Assembly: GCA_038501785.1 (NCBI GenBank)
Contig: JBAMJR010000006.1
Coordinates: 1,563,501 to 1,627,500 of the forward strand
Length of the DNA: 64,000 nucleotides
Direction: 5' to 3'
From: Myoxocephalus aenaeus
Lineage: Eukaryota; Chordata; Actinopteri; Perciformes; Cottidae
Part shown: piece after piece, positions 1 through 11,919 of the stretch
Numbering within the stretch: the first letter of the stretch is position 1
Layout: each line of letters begins with the position of its first letter
Translations under genes and position numbers: made by a program
Notes under the pieces: generated by a model
Told to the model about the DNA's origin: nothing
The model's input: only the letters and a program-made list of their open reading frames with translations
Database searches by the model: none

Positions 1-198
1 GATTACAAAAACGTCCGGGATTTTGCTACATCGGGGAAAATAGTTATTACCCCCTTACAAGTTTTGGAAATGGTATCTCCCTCACGTTCCACCTTCTTGC
101 GCAAGCTCTGACTGTAGAGAGAACTGTCATTGGTCGACCGATCTCAACGTAAATGTAAGTTCACGGCATGCTACACACTAGGGCTACCCCCCGCCTCT

Positions 199-223
199 CC
201 CCCCCCCCCCCCCCCCCCCCCCC
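199..223. repeat. Poly-C tract (C25)
   Basis: An uninterrupted run of 25 C. On the minus strand this is a G25 tract able to form a G-quadruplex, and assembly length is likely unreliable. Confidence 0.9.
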
Positions 224-679
224 GGAACGAAGTGTCCTCTTTTTCACAAACTCAAATCTGGTCACCCTACATAAAGTACATTAATGCAGTTGTAAGCTGC
301 TGTAAGCACGCAGTTGCCTTGAGACCTTTTAGGTTCATTTAACTTGAAACGAACTTGGTCCCGTTAACGTACTTGTTTTGAAAGGTATTCACATTGTGTC
401 ACTGCATGCGGACTTACCGCCTGACATTGTTGAGGACCAGCTGGGAGCTGAAGTAGCCCCTTAGAAGCGCGAGACCGGAAATGTCCTGGAGAAAACACAC
501 AGACAATAGATAACACGAGTTAGCTGGTAAGATATCAGTAGTTACACTCTCTTAGATGTGAGTAACTGTCCTATACGGTTTACTATAACGCGTCACTGTT
601 AAATTGTGCGTTTCGTTTACGTCACCACACTAAATACGCTGCTTAAAGTTATAATTCAAACTTCAGTTTAACCTCCAAT

Positions 680-747
680 AACGTGACTGACTAACTGTTA
701 ACGGAACTAACTGTTAACGTGACTAACCGTTAACGTCACTAACTGTT
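680..747 (+). repeat. Short minisatellite, about 16-bp unit, four copies
   Basis: Units begin at 680 (20 bp, with a 4-bp insert), 700, 716 and 732. Each starts AACG and ends GTT, for example AACGGAACTAACTGTT and AACGTGACTAACCGTT. The junctions create GTTAAC palindromes, and the units contain the MYB-type core YAACKG on one or other strand (TAACTG, TAACGG, CCGTTA). The repeat is seen directly; a regulatory role is inference. Confidence 0.75.
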
Positions 748-1412
748 TAGGTTACGTGAACTGGCTATTTATTGACCGTGGCGTCGACATGCCATCAATT
801 TATATAACGTTCGCCGTCAGCGATACACTTGAATTAACGTGATACCCATTTAAGATAGGCAATAGCTCGTTAAAGTCAATCATCTTTACCTGTGCTCGAG
901 TAGTAACGTCAGGTTTTTGTTTCGACGTCAAGGCAATTTCCTCAAAAGAAGGAAGGAGCCGCCCGCTTTGAGTTTGTGTCGTGGTTTAAGGTAATCAGAG
1001 TCCAAAGCTCAGACACACACAACATGGATTCATAAGCCCTGTGTTATATTAGTTTTGCTGTGTAGAGCCAGTAAACATCAGATACATCATCAGGGAAACT
1101 CCCTGCTCTACACAGCTAAACTAATATTTGGACATTTAACTGGAGTTCTCATTTTGCTTGGAGACCCTGAGAAAAAAGTTACTCAGATATTTTATTCAAG
1201 TAAGCAATACCACAATGTAAAAACACTATTACAAGTAAAAGTCCACAATGGAATTAAAAGCAAAAAGCAAAACCCAGACAGACTATTTGCAAAAGCAAAC
1301 TGGAAGACTACCAGGAAAATAAAAATGAGAACAGATGTGTTGGCTGACTCAGTGCTTTCAAGGCTGAAGTCCAACATTTCATTAAACCGTGTGTTGTTGT
1401 TTAACAGACACA

Positions 1413-2263
1413 GGCTGGGTTGCACCAACAAGGATTAACTCTTAAACTAGGTTTAAACCAGGTTTGTCTTTTAATCCAGTTGCACCAAACTTTAAACGTA
1501 GTTTAACCTTAGTTTACAATTAATCCTGGGTAACTCTAACCCTTTGGCGATCTCTGTTTAATTTCCATTTAAATCTAGATTAAAATCAAATCTGTTGCAC
1601 CAGTTATTTTAAACCTAGACTAAACCTGGATTAGCAGTTATATTTAAACCACCCCTGGAGGAGGTTTATCTCTGTTTTATTGACAACATGGCTGCATATC
1701 TTCGCTGGATGGGGTTAGAGGAAAGAGTTCCTCGCAGGAAAATTAGAGATAGGTTAAACCCAATTGAATTTTATGACAACAGCGAGTTTTCACAGCGGTA
1801 TAGATTCACAAAGGAGTCTGTCATATACATCAATGGGAAGGTTGGACCAGCAATCAAGCATGGAAGTGAGAGGAATTTTGCTGTGCCACCACTTCTCCAG
1901 CTCCTAGTAGCTGGAGTTAAACTCCTCCATTAACTTGCTCAGCAACATCTTTTCAAATGTTGAAAAGTTTGACCCTCTTTGACGTGCCATAACAGCTAGC
2001 TAGAGTGACAGAGTTTATTAGCTATAGCCGCTGTAGTGGTAGCTATGAACGGTAACTAACGGTATTAGTAACGGAATTTTTCCACGGCAACATAAACTAA
2101 TCCTGTTTTAACCCTTGTTTAAACTAGTTTAACTAATACAGGGTTAGAATTATGATGTGCAACACATCTCTGATTAATTATAAACCAGTTTAAACCTAGA
2201 TTTACTAACCCTAGATTAACTCTAAACCAGGATTAATTTAATCCATGTTGGTGCAACCCGGCC
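1413..2263 (+). mobile_element. PIF/Harbinger DNA transposon, internally deleted
   Basis: The ends are near-perfect terminal inverted repeats. The left end reads GGCTGGGTTGCACCAACA, and the reverse complement of the right end reads GGCCGGGTTGCACCAACA. Both are followed by GGATTAA and by many subterminal copies of TTTAAAC/GTTTAAA motifs. At 851 bp it is much shorter than an autonomous Harbinger (typically 3 kb or more). It carries only an N-terminal transposase fragment (separate entry) and no DDE domain. I see no clear 3-bp target-site duplication, so the exact outer base is uncertain. Confidence 0.75.
1688..1933 (+). pseudogene. HARBI1-like Harbinger transposase, N-terminal fragment
   Basis: An 81-codon open frame inside the Harbinger terminal repeats. 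The start is MAAYLRWMGLEERVPRRKIR, followed by a region with RDRLNP and a tract ending in VPPLLQLLVAG, which resembles the N-terminal leader of HARBI1-type transposases (the conserved 'RNxxVPPLLQLL' block at about residues 64-74). The frame then stops, and nothing resembling the catalytic DDE domain follows before the right terminal repeat at 2263. It is therefore a remnant and cannot encode an active nuclease. Whether this 81-aa piece is transcribed is unknown. Confidence 0.7.
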
Positions 2264-3555
2264 AAAGTGTTTAAAATGCTCATACTAACACCATCATTAT
2301 GTTAAACAGTACAATCATTTAAATATCCCATAGCAATCCCATTATTGATGTAGTAGCTGCAAATGTTGAAATAATCTGAGCCTTTTTGGGTTTGTAATGT
2401 TCACTTTTATTCTGCCTGTGTGTGTCTTATTCCTCTCTCAATGTTACTTCTATTTCTCAGATCTCTCCTCAAGTCTTCCCTTCTGTCTCTCCCCAACTTT
2501 ATTTTTCTGCTGACAATATGCCTGGGAATTTGGTGGAAACAAAAAAATCAAATTGTTGTTTTATAGATCTCTGTGTCTATGTCCTCATCTAAGTATGTAT
2601 GACTAGTATCCAACTGGCTTGGATACATTGTATCCCTGTTGTTCCTCTGCTTTCACTTGTTTGTGATAACCAGTGACAGGAAACATCTTCAGTCAACGTT
2701 TTGGGTTTGTTCTGCGACAGCATTGCCCCTTACAGGACAAGGCCCTCAACAATCACAACTCATTTTGGGAGAACACCTTTACAGCAGATTACATTTTTCC
2801 TTTGGTGATCTAGCCATCACATGCAGTCTCCACCTTCTAATCTCACCTGAAATAGTTGTATCTTTTGTCTGTAACTTGTATTGTTCTTGTATTTGGGGTT
2901 TTCATCTGTTTACAGTTAGCTGTTAGCTAGTGCATTTTCAACAATATTTCTGCTTTATTTTGCATTTCTTTGGTGACAAATTAGGTTCGATATTATTTTA
3001 TCGTAAACAACTGCTGCTATCGGTGACAATACTTTATCATATCAGTACCATTTTAAATTTATTTAATAGCACAGGAATTCATTTCCTGTTACAAAAAACT
3101 AAAATGTAATGTAAATACAGGGATAAAAGTCTTAAAGTTTAAATGCAAAAACCATAGATATCAAGGTTAAGCAGTCAAAAATGGCCAAGAAATAATCAAG
3201 AGTAATTCTCAACAGCAGAATGGAGAATAGAGAGTTATTTCATTTTCCAGCTTGAGAGACTCACTCGAGCAAGCCAGAAGTTGTGAAAGAAATAACAACA
3301 ACACAAAAGTCAGCTCCGGTTTAGTCTACAGAATGTATTTTAAGAAGTCTCAAATTAGGGTGTCTTGTTGGATTCCCAATAGCACGCTCCTCCTCCCTCC
3401 CACTCCAGCACTGAGAAATGTCACTAGGTAATAATTGCCATGGGGATGGCAGATCCTGGTGAAGCTGGGGGCGGTTTGACTAAGGTCCATCGCTGAGGTG
3501 TGAGGCCTGTCGCACACCAGTATCTTCCAACAGAAATCAATCAATCTATCAATCA
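2264..3555. other. AT-rich intergenic DNA
   Basis: I see no recognisable gene. A GC-richer patch at about 3355-3530 stands out from its surroundings but has no domain-bearing frame. It could be a conserved non-coding element or an old repeat. Confidence 0.35.
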
Positions 3556-3570
3556 ATCAATCTATCTATA

Positions 3571-3645
<75 letters not shown>

Positions 3646-3701
3646 GTATCAATCAATCTATAATCTATCAATCAATCTATATATCTATCTATCTATCAAT
3701 A

Positions 3702-3762
<61 letters not shown>

Positions 3763-3840
3763 ATCTATCTATCAACCAATCAATCTATATATTTATCTAT
3801 CAATCTATATATCTGTCAATCAATCAATCTATCTGTCTTT
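3556..3840. repeat. Compound (ATCT)n / (AT)n satellite
   Basis: Tetranucleotide TATC/AATC units run from about 3540 to 3700, followed by a pure (AT)n block at about 3707-3760, then more degenerate ATCT/AATC units to about 3835. The apparent protein across it (repeating YLSI) is an artefact of the repeat. Confidence 0.9.
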
Positions 3841-4020
3841 TTACAAGTATAGCTTTACTTTCTGTTGAAGGTAATATCACTGGCTTTAGCCTTTTGAAGT
3901 TAAATGTTACCTGAAGGTCAATGGATGTGTGGAATAAATGGATGTGTGACAGCATCAGCCCCCTAATGTTGGTAAAAATATAGAGAATGCATCCAAAATG
4001 TTTTACAAACATAGAAACTC

Positions 4021-5731
4021 TTTATTACAACAGTATCGCTCACTCAAGGTTTAGCCGTGTACTTTTCTAAAACGCATTCATATCATTGCAGTACAGTGGA
4101 AGTCATTCTTTAATTTTTTTTATCACAGCATAAAAAAAAAATCTTTGAACAAGTGAAAATCTTAACACAAACGTACAACACCATTCACAGTTTGTGATAT
4201 TTAGACATAATGAAAAGAGGATATTAAGCCCGACAAGTTTTTGATTTTGGATTGGCATTGTCACTCAAAAAATATCTTAAAAACCCTGTATCGACATTAC
4301 ATAAGAAAGTCGTTTCAATCAAACGTTTCCACATATAGTTTCTTGTATTTATCTCTAACAGTTTGCTATAAAATACAACTTCATTTCATCATCAAAAACT
4401 TCACTTTGAACTGTGCAGGACTATAAAATAATGTTTATTTTTCCTGCATGTGAGGTACTGTAAAAACCCTGATGAGCAGGGTAGTCAAACTAAATCTAAA
4501 TGTATTCTCCTTCCAGGATAAAAAATCTCCACAACAACAAAAAAGGATTGCAAACCTATCAAAATACATCTGCCTCATTGTAATGCAATTCATAACAAAT
4601 ACATACACTCACTAATACAAAAAAAGTGCATGCTGAGTGATACACACAACTTAAACTTATACAGTTTTACTAAACATAACATACAATTTGATACATTAAA
4701 CAAATGTAAGAAATATAATCATATTTGAGCGTAATGCAGTGCATCAAGAGAATACAGATCTTAATGATATGTATCCAAATACACTGGTAAATACATCACA
4801 TGGCAGAAAGCTGGGTGACCCTTAAAATGAGTCAAGTCAACCTGCATCCTAAACTGGGTAGAGATCTACTTTTTAGGAAATCAAAGAAAAAAAGATGTGT
4901 TTGGACAAGCACCAAAGAAAGGAGAACACCAATTGGTTATCTGTAAACAACTCGTAGCAATTCCATGAGAGTTAGGCCACAATATGTATATCTGCTAATC
5001 GATTATAATCAGATTGGCATCAGGGTTAAGAGTGGCATTATCTCTGACGAAAGCACGGCTACCCATCAAAAGTGACAGAAGTGCTTTTCCCTCAATGAAT
5101 CCCCTAAATACTCATAATTTTGTGTATTTTATTGCTGTTTTCTTCAATATTACTTCTTAGAAAAGATCAACTTACTGGAGACTCAAAAATGATTGATTTG
5201 GCAGTTACAAATACAGTATCAGTTGATTATGTGGAACTGTTTCATCTTCATTTCTGAATACCAAAGGCTTCACTGCACAATAATGTAATTCATTTCAGCA
5301 ATCGTTCCCTAATTTTCTGATAAGAAGGAATTTTATTAAAACATGTATTCAGTTACCTTCATAGAATCAAACATGTAATGAATGCTATTTTTATGTTTAA
5401 AAAGCTAGTTACACCAATAGTAGTCATAAAAGTTGTTTACTGTACAGAGCTGAGTGGTTGTGTGGAAGGCCATTGTTGCCATTTTAAAGATCTAGAAGTA
5501 ATTTCCCTGTTCACAAACAACAGTTTCAAACACATCTCAAACAACTGCAATTAATTGTATCATTGTAACTGTTAAAGAATGAAACTGATGAGGCAAAGTG
5601 CAATGATTCAAAATACAATTTAAAGTTGTTTCAATTAACTGAGCTACCTGTTGGATTCAGTTTAGAAATAGAGAAACATGTTTTCACAGAAATAACTCCT
5701 GAAACTGAATGATTTTCAGACATTTAAAAAC
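4021..5731 (-). other. gpr61: Probable gpr61 3'UTR with AATAAA at 4021-4026
   Basis: AT-rich, with no open frame of interest, lying immediately downstream of the gpr61 stop codon on the minus strand. A canonical poly(A) hexamer on that strand (TTTATT on plus) lies at 4021-4026, and other hexamers at about 5127 and 5329 could give shorter 3'UTRs. The extent of the UTR is inferred. Confidence 0.4.
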
Positions 5732-7141
5732 TTAATTTTCTGTATATATGTGGTGGTTTTTTGCCTGCTCAGACTCAATAAACTCTGATGTCTCCTCTGC
5801 AATCTGTCCAGGGATACGGAAATCTATCGGTATGGACTGTGCTGGCTCGGGTGGTTGGGACTGTGCCACAGGGCAGCAGGCCTCCCCTTTCGGGCTGGAG
5901 GTGCTGTGAGAGTTTTGAGGATCCATGTTGCAGCCGGTGCCCTGAAGAAACTGGAGGAAATTCTCCTCTATGGATCCTTCACGGCTGGGCAGTCTGTCCT
6001 CCATTTCAAATCCTGCTCGACGAAACAGACAAGGCAGATGCTTTCCCAGCTCCTCCCGGATCTGTCTGTTGAGACAGCCATAGAAGAAGGGATTGGAGGT
6101 GAAGCAGAAGTAACCAATCCAGGTGACCACCTCCTCCAGAGATGCTAGTGTGGCTGGAGGGCTGGCAGACAGTGCTGAATACAGGTGGAAAGTAAAGTAG
6201 GGCAGCCAGCAACAAAGGAATTGCCCACCCACTGCTGCCAACACTGCTGCAGCCTTACCTCCCCCAAAGGGACGTTGCGGAGTGGCTCTGTCTGTCCCGG
6301 TCCCTGTCCCAGAGCTGGTAACCATCGTGGATCGGCTGCTGAGTGATTCTGACCGTTGGCGTCGAGGCGTGTCCATCCAGGTAGGAAGAGGCCCGTGGTG
6401 CATGGCTGCTACCCGAGCCACTTTGAACATATTGCAGTACACAACAAGAATGACCAGTAGTGGACACAGGAAATACACTAAAGTAAACAGGGCCATGAAG
6501 GCCAAGCGGTTTGAGCCGCCCCCTGTCCAATGGAGTGAGCAGCGCCTGTGACCCTGAGCAGGTGGAGATGGGACTGCCCCTCCTCCTCCTCCTCCTCCAG
6601 CAACCCCACTACTCTCAAGAAGAGGAGTTCTTCCACCTTGCAGGAACCAAGCGAGCAGCGGCAGAGCAGACATGGCCAGGGCATTGACCCATATCCCCAC
6701 CAGCACTGACGCTACCAGGCCAACAGTCATTTTTACTTCATAGCGCATCGGGTGTATGATGTAGTAATAACGCTCAACATTGATGACAGAGATAGAGAGG
6801 ATGGCAGCGCTAACCAGGCACACACTAAGAAAGAGGTAGCTCCGGCACAGGGCCTCCCCGAAGAAGGCTCGGCTTGAAAGCATGCCAAGGGGCATCAGCA
6901 CCAGGGCTGCCAGCAAGTCCACCACGCACAGGTGGAACACAAAGGCAAACTTGTGGAGCTGTGGGGCCTTGGCAATGACCGCCATGACAGCCACATTACT
7001 CACCACAGCCAGCAGATCCATGAGCAGCATGGCCAGCAGGGTTAGCGACTGGGACAGAGCCCAGCCCTCAGGCAGAAAGGAGGCAGACATGTTGGAGATG
7101 AGCTGTGGAGGTGGGTGGGAGGAGTTCCACATCGGCTCCAT
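5732..7141 (-). CDS. gpr61: G-protein-coupled receptor 61 (orphan class A GPCR)
   Basis: A 469-codon intronless coding region. The protein is a class A seven-transmembrane receptor closely matching vertebrate GPR61, a constitutively Gs-coupled orphan receptor of brain and pituitary (family knowledge). TM1 is about residues 32-57, TM2 66-89, TM3 100-122 ending in ERY (123-125) in place of DRY, TM4 138-163, TM5 213-237, TM6 297-322 and TM7 338-358 ending in NPFFY (350-354). Cys99 and Cys201 would form the TM3-ECL2 disulfide. Highly conserved GPR61 blocks are the third-loop tract with HGPLPTWM and RSESLSSRSTMVTSSG, and the C-terminal SREGSIEENFLQFLQGTG and DFRIPGQIAEETSEF. The N terminus carries NxS glycosylation sites at Asn6 and Asn17. 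ECL2 has an unusual run of seven glycines (182-188) encoded by a GGA-rich repeat. Human GPR61 is about 451 aa. It is divergent from amigo1, as in human. Confidence 0.96.
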   Translation of the reverse strand: MEPMWNSSHPPPQLISNMSASFLPEGWALSQSLTLLAMLLMDLLAVVSNVAVMAVIAKAPQLHKFAFVFHLCVVDLLAALVLMPLGMLSSRAFFGEALCRSYLFLSVCLVSAAILSISVINVERYYYIIHPMRYEVKMTVGLVASVLVGIWVNALAMSALPLLAWFLQGGRTPLLESSGVAGGGGGGGAVPSPPAQGHRRCSLHWTGGGSNRLAFMALFTLVYFLCPLLVILVVYCNMFKVARVAAMHHGPLPTWMDTPRRQRSESLSSRSTMVTSSGTGTGTDRATPQRPFGGGKAAAVLAAVGGQFLCCWLPYFTFHLYSALSASPPATLASLEEVVTWIGYFCFTSNPFFYGCLNRQIREELGKHLPCLFRRAGFEMEDRLPSREGSIEENFLQFLQGTGCNMDPQNSHSTSSPKGEACCPVAQSQPPEPAQSIPIDFRIPGQIAEETSEFIESEQAKNHHIYTEN

Positions 7142-7346
7142 TGAAGGCTGGGGTGAAGCAGGCAGGCAGGAGCAGTCACAGGCCCATCACCCATCCTTCA
7201 AAGCCAGGAAGTACGGCCAGAAAACAGCGGCTAGAAAATGAGGTCAAAAGCTGCCTTGTAGTCCCGAGGATGATGCTGCAAGTTCAGATCGTATGATTCC
7301 TGTCCATTTAGAAAGTCTTCATGTCTGCTGTCAGTCACAACCCACC
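7142..7346 (-). other. gpr61: gpr61 5'UTR, 3' part after a splice acceptor
   Basis: Upstream of the gpr61 ATG on the minus strand there is a strong acceptor (pyrimidine tract TCTCCTTCTTGTTTTTAG) whose AG is at 7348-7347. This implies a leader intron, as in mammalian GPR61. The first exon is not certain. A GC-richer stretch at 8617-8980, ending in CAG|GTACAT on the minus strand, is the best candidate I can see, but it is weak. Confidence 0.5.
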
Positions 7347-9359
7347 CTAAAAACAAGAAGGAGAGATGGAAATAAATTGTGTGTTCATCTGAGTTTGCAT
7401 GTGTATTCTCCTTATTTGCTCTTTAGGGTTGTATGAACTAATCCTTCCAATCAGTTGCTCGTGCTGAGTTTGCCCCAGCTACATTAAGATTAATACACTC
7501 GGATTAGAACATCCTCCATAGCTTCTCAAATATCTGTTAAGGTAATCCAAAACCAGTCCTCAAACCTTTTTAGCAACATGCTGAGAAAACTGAAGGAGTG
7601 AAATTATTTTAACAATCATAAATCAGCACGCAAAAGAGTTGAGCTACTTGAACAGATTATAGTTAATAAATCTGCAAACAAATCATGATGCCCAAATCAA
7701 ACATGCATGATCATACTGATCCGCTAGAAAAAAAATAACTTGAACTTTGAACTACCTTCTCTACACTAAATAAATAAAGATAAATCCAGTCTGCTCCTTA
7801 GCTGAGAAACTGTGATTAATGCTTATCAAGCACACTTCCTGTCAATGCACGAATGCATGCTAATTTCCCCAAAACAATCCTGTCAACAAATACTGAAGGT
7901 GACAGCCCTTTTCCCATCACATCTACACCTTCTGTGTTAGCTCTTGGTGAATATATATACCCAGGGTGTAAATGGATTGTGTATGGCAAAACAAAACACA
8001 ACATTTGTACATGTCCAATAGTATTTCTGTCTCTAAAGAAGCCCCCGTATGAGTGAATGTAGTGTTTCAATTGGAAAACTTGAGGGTATTCATGGGCTGC
8101 AGAGGCTGCCTGCATATTAGCTATGCCTAGCTATTGCAGACAACAAACAGACATGCAGTGGCTGTCTCTATAAGTATGTGGCAGATCAATGAAATCCTTG
8201 TAGCTATACATGCTCTCTGCCACAGATTTAACAAAAGCCCAGGATGTTCTGCCTCCTGTCTGCAGTGATTGAGGTTTAAAATTGAGCTCTAACCTCCCTC
8301 CTCACCTATGAATGATTGCCTTCAGTGAGCAACATCTCTGAAGCACACATAGGGGTACTCCCAATTCAGTTTAACCCTCCTGCCAGGGTTAGTCATGACT
8401 TACCGCCTACTCATTTATATATTAATCATTAATGCATTACACCCACTGTTTAAGCTCCACATTCTATATATCACATCACCATTGAATTAGATGTATCTTT
8501 GCACTCAGCAGTATGTAATCATCAGGGTAGAAGAAGAGGGTGAGAGCAAGCAAGAAAATGTGGTGAGAATCAGGGAGCGTGAGGGGAAGAAACAGAGAGA
8601 GAGCACCATGTACCTGAATCTGAGTATTTCCCGATGCAAGCTGTCTGCTGCTTTTGGTCTCTGAGGATGGAAACCTGGTGTAGCTCCTACTGCTGAGGTA
8701 CCCAGTGGGCATCAATCATTGCACCTTGTGAATGCTGTTGAGGAACTTCCCACTAAACGAGCCTGTTTGTCTTCCCATCCCTTGATATGTGCTGTGCATC
8801 CTCCTTCCCGGATGACTTGAGCTGTGGCAGCAGAGGCTTTTCTGAAAAGATGCTGATGTAAATGCATGCAAAGAGACACCAGCTCACACTCGGCTTTCCC
8901 CCTCCACTCACACACAGTGACTGCAGAGATGGAGCAGGAGGCAGCGAGAAACAGGACCAGAGCTGCTGTCTCCACAGGGTCCTAGTGCCCTCACTGCTTT
9001 GCAAAATGTACCTTCAGAAATTAGAAACTGAATATGATGAAGGGGAAATGTTATGTTGTTGCTGTAGTTATTAACATGGTAAGCTGATTTTTTCATCAGG
9101 GTGGTACGAGTGATGAAATATTCATGTAAGTCCAACGCTTCTCAAAAAATACTGTAATATCTGAGGATATGTGTTAAATTAATATATCTCAACAATTACT
9201 GGATTGTCATGAGTTTGATGAGCGCCTAATGTCCACGATGAAAACGTAGCTCCAATATTGTAATATACATATATCATCATATTAATCTTAAATAGTATTA
9301 GAATCTATAAGTATCCCTCTAATTAAATTAAATTAACAGACACCTCTATCTGGACTATT
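7347..9359. other. Intergenic DNA / possible gpr61 leader intron
   Basis: There is no coding gene I can support. 8617-8980 is relatively GC-rich and has a minus-strand splice-donor-like end. It may be a gpr61 non-coding exon, but I cannot confirm it. The short open frames on both strands across 8710-9135 overlap one another and show no domain. Confidence 0.3.
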
Positions 9360-9605
9360 ACCACCTTTCTGCACTAATTCATTGTCCATTGTCATTGTCC
9401 CTATATTATTTGATATATATTTATATTTTACATACTAGTTCAATGTTAATGTTGATGCTTAGTTTCTGTGTTCTACTCTGTTGTCTTTAATGTATTTTGT
9501 ATATTTATCTTGTTTATCGTATATCATATGTACGACGAGAGCAAAGTGTAACCAAAGTCAAATTCCATGTATGTGTACAAACACATGGCCAATAAAGCTG
9601 ATTCC
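9360..9605 (+). mobile_element. 3' end of a non-LTR retrotransposon (LINE tail)
   Basis: The stretch ends in AGTCAAATTCCATGTATGTG, then ACATGGCCAATAAAGCTGATTC. The same 3' tail recurs at about 48540-48780, there with a (GATTCT)n end. This shared tail with its AATAAA-like signal is characteristic of fish LINE 3'UTRs. The exact family is not certain from sequence alone. Confidence 0.6.
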
Positions 9606-10624
9606 TGCCTGCTTCAGATTTAGGCCTGTCCTATTACTTTAACATAACAACATGCTATATGTTCATGTCATATCTACAGTTAGAGTGCTACCATGAAAAC
9701 TGTAGGCCTGTACATGTTACAAGAGCCTCGACCACTGAAGAATGGCAAAGTTGTCTCTCCATTTTTCATTCACCCAAGGCGTTTTTTTCTGGTGTGTAAT
9801 AGCGTGACAGCCTATAGGACCACTAGCACAGCCATGAACATGTAGTTTTGTGGAACATATTCTGGGATGCTTGAACACTTAACAGATAACCTCCTAGTGA
9901 CCTCTTTACTCAAAAATAGGAATATGCACAATTCACGATAACTCACCCTCTTATCTAATCCCTTATTTCTTGTTCCTCTCCCAGTTTACTTATTCAAGTC
10001 AGCCAGTAATGATTTGGGTTGTAATTTCATGGATTTAAGTGCCCTCCAGGACAAGATTTACCGACACAGTGAGGCATTGATTAGGCCAGGCCTCAGCCTC
10101 CACAATCCCATCTTCTCAAACTGGGGCTCTTGTTGCCACGGTGATCTTTTTCATATACAGTCCATCTCATTGCTCTGTCAGTGGAGGACAATGAAATCTG
10201 GGCTATTATGGGTGAAGCTACTCTTCTAAAGGAGCAACCACGGAGCTGCCTAATCCCAGGTGTTTCATTTTTCATTTATCAAGTTATTGATAACACACAT
10301 TACATTTGCATTTCTTAGCATCACGTCTTGGACCTCTCACACCGTTGAAAAGCGTGTTTCAATTTGCAGCACCTCTCCTGAACTGATTGTTTAATGTAGT
10401 TCACTAATAGCCTGATTGTAGTAATGCCACTGGTTAAGTCCCTGTGGTACTAATATAAAACATGTTGGTGCTTTCAGCCCACAAATCAGTGAACTTCATA
10501 GATGAAGTTAGAGCTAAGTGGTATTAAAGCTTTATTTTATCTTACAACTTGATGTATCACACTGCATACTGGAGCTGCAATAGTTTGTTGATGCGTATAT
10601 TGGCAAAAAATTACTTACATTATG

Positions 10625-10905
10625 ACAAATATTTTGAAAAACGATTGTTGCCGTCATCAAACATTCTCTGGTACCAGCTCCTCAAATAAGAGGATGTTCT
10701 GCTTTTCTTTGTCTTTTTGTGTGATTGTAAAGTTAATATCTTTGCATTTTGGATGGTTAGTCGGACAAAAAGCAAAAGAGAGTAATGTTTTACATTCAGC
10801 CCAGGCAAATTGTGATGGGTATTTGCCACTGTAACTGACTAATTGATTGATTAATCAAGAATATAATCGATAATGAAAATGACTTTATGATGTAACTTGC
10901 AGCTT
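10625..10905 (+). mobile_element. Dispersed repeat family A, copy 1
   Basis: This copy has the landmarks CTGCTTTTCTTTGT, then ATCTTTGCATTTTGGA, TTAGTCGGACAAAA and AATCGATAATGAAAAT. The same ordered landmarks occur in four other places in this window (11920-12200 minus, 31484-31690 minus, 38115-38315 plus, 51785-51920 plus). From memory this resembles a very common teleost interspersed element whose ends read as ATCGATTA-type. It has no coding capacity. Confidence 0.65.
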
Positions 10906-11385
10906 GAGCACATATCACAATATTAACTGTAAGACTGTAAAAATATATTTTTGTCCACAATCTCAGAATCCAAATATCCTTTACTCTCAAAGATCTTATA
11001 CATCACAGTAGGAGACGACCATCACCATTTAATCAGATTCCTCTATTTTGAATTTCACGAGAGCCTTTAATAACCTATGATCTTTAAAACCTGATCACAG
11101 GCTAATGTCATCTGTCTCTTCCTGTCAATACTTTGCCTGGACAGCAGAACATAAGAAAACACAATGCAGTCGGGTGGAGATATTTAATGGATAGTGATTA
11201 CTACTGTTGTCATGGTGAAGATGAATCAAGATGTCTGGCAGTGCTGAGGCGAGTTGGGAGACATGCTCGTGTAACACATAACGCCTCTTAAACAGTGTAC
11301 GACTAAAACAACAAAACAAGTGTGTGGTGTGGTTTTGCGCATTGTGTGAGTGTCTGTTTTTATCTGTATTCAGGCATGCACACCT

Positions 11386-11387
<2 letters not shown>

Positions 11388-11470
<83 letters not shown>
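11388..11470. repeat. (GT)n microsatellite, about 41 units
   Basis: A pure TG/GT dinucleotide run. The long frames drawn across it (CVCV or HTHT peptides) are artefacts. Confidence 0.97.
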
Positions 11471-11471
<1 letters not shown>

Positions 11472-11919
11472 ATCAGGTTTTGACTCATGACAAAAATAGC
11501 CGAGTCTTGCTCGGCTGGCAGGACCAATCGCTGCCACCACAAATACAATGGTTTCCATGGCAACCTTGAAAATAGACTCCCGCATTCGCACTCAGAAATA
11601 GCAAAAGGACGGCGCACTAACCCCAGAGAGCTCCGACTGCCAATAATAGCCACCCATAGATATGGACGCACAAAAATCACTCCGCACTGAAAATAATATA
11701 ATGCCATTACATTTACCAAAAACATAATTAGAGCAACCTACACAAACAATCAAGTCCAATTCAAATGCACGTTTAGCACACGGGTGTGTCGAGGCATGGG
11801 AGAACATTAAGCAGCTCTGTGTTCAACAACATCAAGGCAATCGCACAAAGAGGTGGTTCAGTCAAGCTCTGCAACACCTGCACATGAGTGAAGCACAGAA
11901 TCTCTTCACGATTAATCTG

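Larger units (their letters stand above)
1..1412. other. Intergenic, CpG-containing, with C25 tract
   Basis: I see no convincing coding exon here. There is a run of 25 C at 199-223 and a 16-bp minisatellite at 680-747 (listed separately). CpG dinucleotides are more frequent in 1-960 than in the following AT-rich DNA, so this could be the edge of an upstream promoter. In the human block GNAI3 lies beside GPR61, but no gnai3 coding sequence is visible, so this is only a possibility. The short open frames at 130-342 and 1055-1438 have no recognisable domains. Confidence 0.4.

Noticed and set aside
3540..3840. Possible CRISPR-like array
   Set aside because: It is a simple microsatellite with no unique spacers, in a vertebrate genome.
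6006..6684. Several frames inside gpr61 on both strands
   Set aside because: Shadows of the GC-rich gpr61 coding region.
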